Assembly: GCF_012844305.1 (NCBI RefSeq)
Contig: NZ_JABANE010000083.1
Coordinates: 1-39,364, forward strand
Origin: Flammeovirga aprica JL-4
Lineage (GTDB): Bacteria; Bacteroidota; Bacteroidia; Cytophagales; Flammeovirgaceae
Reading direction: 5' to 3'
DNA: 39,364 nucleotides
Under the pieces are notes generated by a model. The model was not told the DNA's origin. It made no database searches and was given only the letters and a program-made list of their open reading frames with translations. Shown here piece after piece: positions 11,601-16,373 of the stretch. Both the position numbers and the translations under genes were made by a program. Within the stretch, counting starts at the first letter, position 1; each line of letters opens with the position of its first letter.

Positions 11601-12809
11601 TATAATGAATCAATCATTGATAGATGTTATGCGGTAGGGGAAGTTACTGGTGCATCTTCAACAGGAGGTCTGATAGGAACAGGACATACGGAAGGAACTG
11701 TAGTTTCAAATTCTTATTGGGATTTAGAAACCACGGGTCAAAATAGTTCTCATATTCAAGGAAGCAACGGTGCAATCACTACAGGTCTGTTTTCTAATGC
11801 TGATACGTTTGAAGGCTGGGATTTTGAAAATGAATGGACAATTGCTATTGAAAATGATTATGACATGCATCCTCGTCCTTATTTCTCAGGAATAGAAAAA
11901 CGTTCTGTAACAGCTTCCAATAATAAACCAAAATGGGGTACACAAGAAGGAAGCGGACGTTATGCAATCGGTGAAACCGTAAAACTGTCAGCTTTACCAA
12001 ATGGAGGTCACTTCTTTATTGAATGGCAATTGAATGGCGTTTATTATAGTGATAGTCAGAATATAAAAGTGGAAGTAGGAGAAAGTGATACAGAATACGT
12101 AGCTATTTATGGTGCAGAAGAACATTTTATTTATGTTACCCAAACAGCAAACGGAACGATTTCACCAGAAACCTCAATGGTCTACCATCATGATGACATC
12201 ACTTTCACTATCATACCTGACGAGGGTTTTGATGTAGATTACTTGATCGTTGATAACGACACCTTGGAAGGGGCAATGACTTATACTTTTGAAGAAGTAA
12301 AGCAAAGCTATGATTTCACAGCCGTTTTCAAAGTGTATGAACCTCAAATATTCTTGATCCCAGCTTTGGCAGGGGATAACGGAAGTATCGAACCTCAACT
12401 CGCAGAAGTGGAAGAAGGAATGGATTTTACATTCGAAATTATTCCTGATTCAGGTTACGAAGTAGAACAGGTTTTTGTAGATGGAGATTCAGTAGGAGCG
12501 ATGACCAATTTCACTTTCACAGATGTATGGGAACACAGAACAATATCGGCCATTTTCAAGAAAAGTACAGTGACTGATATTGAAGACAATCAAGCCCATC
12601 TGAAAGTATACCCTAATCCTTTTGAGGATCAAATCACTATTGAATTAAGCAAAGCCTCAAACATCAAAGTGGTGGACTTAATGGGGAAAGTCATCTTACA
12701 AAAAGAACTAACACAACCGAAAAACAGGATTGCGCTTCACGGCATCCCAAGCGGTATTTATATACTACTTATTGACGATTTAAAGCATATTAAAATTAAG
12801 AAAAGATAA
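5652..12809 (+). CDS. Giant secreted GLUG / InlB-B-like block-repeat protein with T9SS sorting domain
   Basis: About 2385 residues, the largest protein here. A signal peptide (MKHIFYLIFICLNVTVAVGQ) is followed by five blocks of about 441 residues, beginning near residues 22, 471, 913, 1354 and 1795. Each opens with a GxGSxxNPYxIxxLEELRW-like motif, continues with GLUG repeats (GGLFGDINS, GEKNAGGLAGTMYN) and an SYWDxETTTQ motif, and ends with two InlB-B-like repeats (FxHWKxGDE, then NxGYEVxDVxLNG). Two further stalk repeats and a T9SS sorting domain from about H2317 (LKVYPNPFEDQ to GIYILLIDDLKHIKIKK) close it. An in-frame ATG at 5643 would add three residues; 5652 is preferred because it overlaps the TGA of ATG-AAA-TGA as in sister genes. 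Its stop overlaps the next start (TAATG). Likely a long surface adhesin or glycan-capture fibre. Confidence 0.87.
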   Translation: MKHIFYLIFICLNVTVAVGQTKPDKGDGSELYPYFIENTEHLRWISEGDGESSSSDRMKASYIMVNNIDLSASSTWNEGLGFTPIGATESTPFIGNFDGNGKRISNLFINNPTVRYQGLFGFIDDGNVHHLEVENATITGDRFCGVLSGKITNSSTVHDIIISGTVNGNRGVGGLSGEINFTSEVHHIISFASATVPNNEKNVGGIAGVIYNSSSISDTYATGEVSGDSNKGGITGAGHYASGNQLVKLNKVYWDTETTTQTSNELVDDALFGLETVDFASNEKFDWDFESTWNIKLNATYDNINQRPYLNWMGLKVVKLINYDTALGTITGDGYYAQGEEVTLKVEPAENVEFVHWLIGDEVYSTAKEITVTVTEDLYIQPVFEDQKFKITEVYTARGGVFTTEGEAVANIIYATQFDVVDLVVSPNKGYELKEVKVNGISLGMVEQFTLSEINEDKEIEVTFEPYQYAIPEGEGTEANPYKISSLEELRWLSQGDTTTTIDDKARFASYYLLVNDIDASSTVNWNNDKGFLPIGTESEPFTGTFLGSLNEINGLSIHREKQNYVALFGYLSGATITNLQLKKVAITGARYTASLAGKAVKSSQINTVISEGNVLGERHVGGVFGDLNDASVATFIISGVNTSVIATEKNVGGITGVMYNNAVLDFSYAYGSVSGDSNTGGLVGAGHNNPDNANVVTVSNSYWDKETTTQTVSAGSTEDFGMPTSLFSEISTFQNWDFESKWKMAQYDDYDVNTRPFFKAIGLLSVAILNTTPEYGKVEGEGAYPENSEVKLIANPVEGVDFKGWKSGDVILSEAKEYTFTLQENTIIEAVFEPIYYTVKEVPSARGSVLQEEIEMTIFDIKEFTILPNTGYEVIDVTLNGESIGRVPTIKLEKVATDTEIEVAYGPYQYTIPEGEGSAENPYRISTLEELRWLSQGDTTTGIGNGTRWSYHYELIENIDASATKVWNAGLGFSPIGDDAKNFKGVFNGNSNVITDLTINRPTQTNIGLFGYSSGAQISQIEIRNVAFIGLRNVGAVIGKADASTEVNNIIASGSVYGERGIGGLFGDINSESNGTYLISAVDVSVYEGEKNAGGLAGTMYNKVTISNAYAFGKVNASSNVGGLVGTGHFSNENNLSIITDSYWDTETTTQMTSAGVEDTFGLPSASFSDLENLGNWAGDDAWEITQNADYDELPRPYFKWMGQYTVNVNNATPELGTVEGAGSYPRNSEVTLKASPVEGANFIHWKNGDEVVSENKEYTLTLNNNKSFIAVFEPILYKVTAIYSPNGSVLSDTVWMDVTMDEEFEIMANRGYEVDEVLLNGVSIGRVPTVKIEQPTSDIEIEVLFKTYNYTIPQGEGTSGNPYKITSLEELRWYSQGDTTTGIGDGTRWSSYVLLMNDLDATATQEWNAGLGFLPIGNSDKNFTGSFEGNYKTIKNLYINRPILSNTGFIGYANGAEIRHLELENIQVTGLRNVGSVIGKADNSSKVTHLLVSGKVHGERGVGGLFGDFNSNSYGANLISGVDVSVYEGEKNIGGLSGTMYNKSSITHAIAFGEISGSSNVGGLAGTGHFSNENNLVTITDSYWDIETTGQTTSAGSEAVYGLPTVAFSDAQNFENWDFETTYEITQDDAYGTASRPFFKWLNQVSVIVLNENPIYGEIIGDGAYYIGSDVTLKAVPHTGTTFGHWKVNDEIVSEAKEYTFEVDEDVIVEAVFIPSIYQVDVLPSTQGVITPESVSMTYFDTQEFTITPNIGYEVEDIKINGQSLGSLPSFTLEKVEEDKQIEVLFKAFDYEIPQGDGSKENPYLISTLKELRWFAEGSASSEIDDKTRWNSYVELINNIEAEETKDWNAGLGFRPIGNSTNNFKGHFNGNGYKIKNLTIHRPKERNIGLIGFASSGATVENVQMLEVDFTGERFIGAIVGRTDSVLVSKISATGKVHGERFIGGLLGDLSKKSQLEKSISFVNASAVEGERNVGGLVGAIYNESIIDRCYAVGEVTGASSTGGLIGTGHTEGTVVSNSYWDLETTGQNSSHIQGSNGAITTGLFSNADTFEGWDFENEWTIAIENDYDMHPRPYFSGIEKRSVTASNNKPKWGTQEGSGRYAIGETVKLSALPNGGHFFIEWQLNGVYYSDSQNIKVEVGESDTEYVAIYGAEEHFIYVTQTANGTISPETSMVYHHDDITFTIIPDEGFDVDYLIVDNDTLEGAMTYTFEEVKQSYDFTAVFKVYEPQIFLIPALAGDNGSIEPQLAEVEEGMDFTFEIIPDSGYEVEQVFVDGDSVGAMTNFTFTDVWEHRTISAIFKKSTVTDIEDNQAHLKVYPNPFEDQITIELSKASNIKVVDLMGKVILQKELTQPKNRIALHGIPSGIYILLIDDLKHIKIKKR
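5715..12110 (+). repeat. Five-fold 1.32-kb coding block repeat
   Basis: The block boundary (codons for IPEGEG, IPQGEG or similar) recurs at 7062, 8388, 9711 and 11034, giving periods of 1326, 1323 and 1323 bp; the first block starts near 5715 just after the signal peptide. Each block joins one GLUG domain to two InlB-B-like repeats. Blocks 3 and 4 appear most alike and blocks 1 and 5 most divergent, suggesting internal expansion. Confidence 0.9.
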
Positions 12810-14152
12810 TGGTTTTAAGATTAAGATTTTTAGCACTACTATTATTCGGTGCATTAAGTGTGACTGCACAGAATAAACCCAATTTTTTAATCATCGTAGC
12901 AGATGATTTGGGTTATGGAGATTTAACTTGCTATGGAGCAAAAGACATCCAATCTCCAACCATCGACAAAATAGCAAATGAGGGAGCATTGTTTACCAAC
13001 TTCCATACTACCTCATCTGTTTGCTCTCCATCAAGAGCTTCAATGTACACTGGTAAATACCCTGATTTAGTAGGTGTACCAGGAGTAGTAAGAGCAAATC
13101 CAGCGAACAGTTATGGCTTCTTTGATCCAAAAGCGACAACGATCATGGACGTAATGAAAGCAAACGATTACAGCACAGCGTTAATCGGAAAGTGGCACCT
13201 TGGTCATGAAGCTCCCAACTTACCAAACAATAGAGGTTTTGAGTTTTTCCATGGCTGGCTAGTAGGGATGACGGATTACTATGAGCATGTTCGTTATAAT
13301 GAAAATTGGATGAGAAAAAATGAGGAGAAAATTGAGCCTGAAGGACACTGTACAGACCTTTTCACAGACTGGACTTTAGATTATTTAGACACGAAAAAGA
13401 ACGACCCTTTCTGCCTTTTCTTAACCTATACAGCACCTCACTCACCGCTTCAACCTCCAGCAGAATACTATGAAAAAGTAAAAGCAAGAGAGAAAGGCAT
13501 CAGTGATAAAAGAGCAAAATATGTAGCCTTAGTAGAACATATGGATGATCAAATTGCAAGAGTCATCAAAAAACTAGAAGACAACAAACAGCTGGACAAC
13601 ACAGTCATCATGTTTGTATCGGATAATGGAGGAGCAGAAAATCACGGAGCAGATAATGGCGTATTAAGTGGCCAAAAAGGAGACTTATTAGAAGGTGGTT
13701 TAAGAGTGCCATTCATTATCCGTTGGGGTGATAAAATCAAAAAAGGTCAAGTAACAGATCACTATATGTCTGTAACTGATTTCTTCCCAACCATGACAAG
13801 TATGGCAGGCATCAACTACGAAGGTGATTTATCAGGCATTGATCAAACGAAATTCTTATTAAAAGGAGAAATTGAAAAAGCCGACAGAACAGACATCGGT
13901 GTCCGCAGAGGAAACAGAAGCGATTGCGTAGACGGCACAGTATTCTATAGCGTTCAGAAAAACGGATGGAAATACATGCAAAATTCAGCCTGCCAACCTT
14001 TTGTATTCTACGATATGAAAAAAGACATGAAGGAGCAAAATCCAATTCCAGCAGATAAGCTTCCTAAGAAAAAGAAAAACTTCGATAAAATATTGAAGAA
14101 ACATATCATCGAAACTGGTGGTGTATCATGGAAGAATAATTTAATAGAATAA
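12809..14152 (+). CDS. Formylglycine-dependent sulfatase (S1-type), periplasmic
   Basis: 447-residue arylsulfatase-family enzyme that would hydrolyse sulfate esters on a carbohydrate. Visible are a signal peptide (FLALLLFGALSVTA), the calcium-binding ADDLGYGD segment near residues 31-38, the maturation motif C72-SPSR-ASMYTG, whose cysteine becomes formylglycine, GKWHLGHE, APHSPL and VSDNGG. The start codon overlaps the stop of the giant GLUG gene (TAATG), so the two are probably translationally coupled and transcribed from promoter C. There is no T9SS domain, so periplasmic location is inferred. The C-terminus is lysine-rich (KLPKKKKNFDKILKKH). The maturase needed for formylglycine formation is not in the window. 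Substrate position cannot be told from sequence. Confidence 0.93.
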   Translation: MVLRLRFLALLLFGALSVTAQNKPNFLIIVADDLGYGDLTCYGAKDIQSPTIDKIANEGALFTNFHTTSSVCSPSRASMYTGKYPDLVGVPGVVRANPANSYGFFDPKATTIMDVMKANDYSTALIGKWHLGHEAPNLPNNRGFEFFHGWLVGMTDYYEHVRYNENWMRKNEEKIEPEGHCTDLFTDWTLDYLDTKKNDPFCLFLTYTAPHSPLQPPAEYYEKVKAREKGISDKRAKYVALVEHMDDQIARVIKKLEDNKQLDNTVIMFVSDNGGAENHGADNGVLSGQKGDLLEGGLRVPFIIRWGDKIKKGQVTDHYMSVTDFFPTMTSMAGINYEGDLSGIDQTKFLLKGEIEKADRTDIGVRRGNRSDCVDGTVFYSVQKNGWKYMQNSACQPFVFYDMKKDMKEQNPIPADKLPKKKKNFDKILKKHIIETGGVSWKNNLIE

Positions 14153-14181
14153 AGTAATATTTATTAGTAAGTAAACATCGG

Positions 14182-14216
14182 AAAGAACCTTCATAGATAT
14201 GGGGGTTCTTTTTCTT
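14182..14216 (+). terminator. Rho-independent terminator after the GLUG-sulfatase operon
   Basis: AAAGAACC (14182-14189) pairs with GGTTCTTT (14204-14211), an 8-bp stem followed by a T-rich stretch (TTTTTCTTT). It lies 30 bp past the sulfatase stop and ends the first operon. Confidence 0.8.
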
Positions 14217-14311
14217 TGCATATAAATTTCAAAATTTGACTCTATAACAACTAGTAAATACCAATGAAGTAAGCTGGTCATAAATGAGCAGTAGTATTTC
14301 ATAATAAATTT

Positions 14312-14319
14312 TATATTTG
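14312..14319 (+). promoter_or_regulatory. Putative -7 box TATATTTG
   Basis: TATATTTG fits the TAnnTTTG consensus and lies 43 bp before the 40-residue ORF. No paired repeat or C-run is found 25 bp upstream, so this promoter lacks the operator layout of the four regulated promoters here. Confidence 0.4.
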
Positions 14320-14362
14320 TATAGCAAACAATATTCAACGAAATCCAAACAATAAGTAAACT

Positions 14363-14485
14363 ATGACTTTTATATTCTTCATTCTAGCCTTAATCATGGC
14401 ATATACCGTAATCTCCCGTATTAAAGGGAAATCAAATCAAAATGAAAACAGAGGTACTGGGTATTTTAAGAGGAGGTATCGATAA
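14363..14485 (+). CDS. Small single-pass membrane protein, hypothetical (40 aa)
   Basis: ATG at 14363 opens a 40-codon frame ending in TAA at 14483-14485. Residues 2-17 (TFIFFILALIMAYTVI) form one hydrophobic helix, followed by a basic, polar tail (SRIKGKSNQNENRGTG, then YFKRRYR). The upstream sequence has a TATATTTG box and an A-rich start context (AATAAGTAAACT). The charge pattern predicts N-outside, C-inside insertion. I do not recognise a family. It lies between the terminator of the GLUG operon and a palindromic element, so it may be a free-standing gene or part of the immunity-like island. Coding status rests only on composition and context. Confidence 0.4.
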   Translation: MTFIFFILALIMAYTVISRIKGKSNQNENRGTGYFKRRYR

Positions 14486-14495
14486 AAACACCACT

Positions 14496-14557
14496 GGCGC
14501 AAGTGTTAAGCCGAAGGCGTCACTTGTGTCTAACATTGAAAGAAGTCTCCCGACTTC
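14496..14557. repeat. Palindromic element with two hairpins
   Basis: GGCGCAAGTG (14496-14505) can pair with CACTTGTGTC (14521-14530) over ten positions with two G-U pairs, and the loop contains a nested GCC-gaa-GGC. A second hairpin, GAAGTC-tccc-GACTTC, is at 14542-14557. The element is more GC-rich than its surroundings. It resembles an intergenic palindromic repeat or a small structured RNA; which one cannot be decided from one copy. Confidence 0.5.
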
Positions 14558-14624
14558 CGTTTCTTAGAAATATATTTGATAAGATATTGGAAAGGGTAAA
14601 TTATAAAATAGAATTAAATTGATT

Positions 14625-15329
14625 ATGTATAAGTTAAAGAAAAAGATTCATCATGATAATTCTGAAGTAAAGGCTTATGGATCTTTATCTGGGAGTTCTG
14701 TTATAGGGAAAGAATTATTTTATGGAAGCTGTAAAGAAAGTAAAGGGAATAAGTTTCTATCTGGTAATATTAACTTTAATTATATTACACCCTTTTTAAT
14801 CTCAGATTTTGATAACAGAGAAATATTATTATCAGATTATACAAAATTGGAGTGGGGACCTGATAAATGTAATATTTTTATTTTTTCAGAAAAATTATAT
14901 GATATTATTGTAAGGTTTAATTTAATTGAGCACAGAATATTTGATGGTAAAGTTTTACTTGGTGAGGATTTAATTGATGTTAAGTGTTTGCAATTTTTAA
15001 GTGGCTCAATTGAGAATTACTTTGATTTTAAATATTCGACATTTAAAGTAACTAACTTAGACAATATTAATAAGTGTAATATTAAAAATTCTCACCAAAC
15101 TTTAAATGAACTATTATCTGAATATTCAAAAAAGTATGACGATTTTTTTATGTGGGAATTTGATAGGTCAATCATGAAGCCAAGCTTTAGAAAAATAGAT
15201 ATGTTTTACAATGGTGGAAATGAATTTTATATAAGTGAACGTCTTAAGAATGCACTAGAATCTGCAACCTTAGAGAGTTTACAAATAACAGAATGCCCCA
15301 TCAATTTCGAATATTCAGACGAACAATAG
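14625..15329 (+). CDS. Possible immunity protein (Imm11/DUF1629-like), hypothetical
   Basis: 234 residues, cytosolic, with no signal peptide or TM segment. ATG at 14625 (MYKLKKKIHHDN) is chosen over an in-frame TTG at 14619. The C-terminal part, a statement-like FYNGGNEFYISERLKNALES followed by ATLESLQI, resembles the tail of two-domain immunity proteins of the Imm11/DUF1629 kind (ligand-type sheet, then a conserved xxSexLxxaLexa helix). That is a pattern judgement of low certainty. The gene is visibly AT-richer than the flanking PUL genes. It is separated from the next gene by one base (TAG-A-ATG), suggesting a two-gene unit. No toxin gene is adjacent, so it would be an orphan or a remnant of a toxin-immunity cassette. 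Confidence 0.5.
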   Translation: MYKLKKKIHHDNSEVKAYGSLSGSSVIGKELFYGSCKESKGNKFLSGNINFNYITPFLISDFDNREILLSDYTKLEWGPDKCNIFIFSEKLYDIIVRFNLIEHRIFDGKVLLGEDLIDVKCLQFLSGSIENYFDFKYSTFKVTNLDNINKCNIKNSHQTLNELLSEYSKKYDDFFMWEFDRSIMKPSFRKIDMFYNGGNEFYISERLKNALESATLESLQITECPINFEYSDEQ

Positions 15330-15330
15330 A

Positions 15331-15894
15331 ATGCCGATTACATTAGATATAGTTCCATTAAAACCCTTAGTAGGTTCATTTTGGCGAGATTTTGCAAAAT
15401 GTTATCAACGTGTTTATAATGATGCTACTTTAATTAAAGAAAGAAGAATAGAATTTATGAAGCAAACTCAAAAGTGGGATGAGGATATCAAAATAGAAAG
15501 TAATCAGCACTTGATGGTGAAAAACTATCATATTCCTATCCGAATACAAATAATAAGATATAAGGGAGCACCAGAAATTTCTCATTTATATTGGTTAGAT
15601 ACAACAGATCTAGGACATGCAACATGGGAGGACTTAGAAGTATTTTGTGAAACTTGGAAAACACATGAAACCATCATAAAAATTTCAACAGGAGACATAA
15701 ATAAATTTGAAGGAAAGAAAGTATTTGTAGCTCTATTAATTACCTTTTTAGAATTATTTGATGGTTATTTAAGAGTGCCAATACTAGATGTTGATCAAAA
15801 CTTTTGGAAGCATTTTGTACCAAATACCTCAGCAGGCTATTTCAAAAAAGATTATTTGGAAGAGATGTATATGGATTTACTTCAAAGTAATTAA
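15331..15894 (+). CDS. Hypothetical protein, second gene of an immunity-like pair
   Basis: 187 residues, soluble, no signal peptide. Composition is aromatic- and acid-rich (SFWRDFAKCYQRVYND, LYWLDTTDLGHATWEDLEVF, FLELFDGYLRVPILDVDQNF), reminiscent of small cytosolic immunity or adaptor proteins, but I do not recognise a family. It starts one base after the stop of the preceding gene, so the two are probably co-transcribed. Like its partner it is AT-rich and breaks the otherwise continuous PUL-type content, which suggests acquisition as a unit. No terminator with a strong stem follows. Confidence 0.6.
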   Translation: MPITLDIVPLKPLVGSFWRDFAKCYQRVYNDATLIKERRIEFMKQTQKWDEDIKIESNQHLMVKNYHIPIRIQIIRYKGAPEISHLYWLDTTDLGHATWEDLEVFCETWKTHETIIKISTGDINKFEGKKVFVALLITFLELFDGYLRVPILDVDQNFWKHFVPNTSAGYFKKDYLEEMYMDLLQSN

Positions 15895-15954
15895 AACTAA
15901 AAAATGATTGCTTTTCTATTTCAAATGTTAATTAGTGAATACTTCAGCCCAAAA

Positions 15955-15969
15955 GTGCAAGTGTTAAGC
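15955..15969 (+). repeat. Direct repeat flanking the immunity-like gene pair
   Basis: GTGCAAGTGTTAAGC matches GCGCAAGTGTTAAGC at 14497-14511 in 14 of 15 positions, in the same orientation. The two copies bracket the gene pair 14625-15894, with 1458 bp between their starts. The downstream copy lacks the rest of the palindromic element. Confidence 0.5.
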
Positions 15970-16089
15970 TTTAGGAATTCGATATTTCCCTCTGAATTTT
16001 TCTGTCATAATAGTTAGCTTAAATCGTTTATGAATCTGCAGATTTTTAAATCTATCAAAATATCAATTAAAATGCTACTACCTCCTGTA

Positions 16090-16111
16090 GAGCCACAATG
16101 CCTTGTGGCTC
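16090..16111. repeat. Perfect 9-bp hairpin
   Basis: GAGCCACAA (16090-16098) and TTGTGGCTC (16103-16111) are exact complements around a TGCC loop. There is no T-run on either side, so it is more like a palindromic intergenic element than an intrinsic terminator. Confidence 0.65.
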
Positions 16112-16252
16112 ACGGACCACTTCAAAAGCCATATCAAGAACCATTAAATAACCATATCCTAATTTCAATTCCACATCCAGTACCCAAATCTTCAAAACCA
16201 CAACCCCATTTATAAAAACCACGCACACACTATCAAAAACAACGATTTTGCA

Positions 16253-16317
16253 AGATATATACCCTTCTGTTTTCAATATATATACCCCTTAAGCAGGAAT
16301 TATTAAGCGTAAATTTG
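16253..16317 (+). promoter_or_regulatory. Promoter D: operator pair plus TAAATTTG -7 box for the PUL operon
   Basis: AGATATATACCCTT (16253-16266) and AATATATATACCCCTT (16275-16290) are direct repeats with their C-runs 23 bp apart. TAAATTTG at 16310-16317 is a perfect TAnnTTTG box, 25 bp after the proximal CCCC at 16285. This is the only clear promoter found before the 20-kb operon 16374-36399. Two head-to-tail sites, the proximal one in the usual -33 area, fit a positively acting regulator such as an AraC-type or hybrid two-component protein; that regulator is inferred and its gene is not here. Confidence 0.7.
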
Positions 16318-16373
16318 TAACATGTTCAAAGGCGATATAGACGCCGGCCTAATGAAAGGGGAACATTATTGAA

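Larger units (their letters stand above)
15895..16252. other. Intergenic region between the immunity-like pair and the PUL
   Basis: No supported gene. It holds a direct-repeat copy (15955-15969), a 9-bp hairpin (16090-16111), and a stretch of about 140 bases (16112-16252) whose plus strand has very few G residues and many CCA and ACC triplets. Short frames on both strands across 16030-16276 have low-complexity translations and are not called. The PUL promoter begins at 16253. Confidence 0.6.

Noticed and set aside
15971..16000. Terminator after the immunity-like pair
   Set aside because: Only a 5-bp AATTC/GAATT stem before a few T residues, within what AT-rich DNA gives by chance.
16030..16276. 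Open frames on both strands before the beta-mannosidase gene
   Set aside because: Low-complexity translations, overlapping on opposite strands, covering a hairpin and operator repeats.
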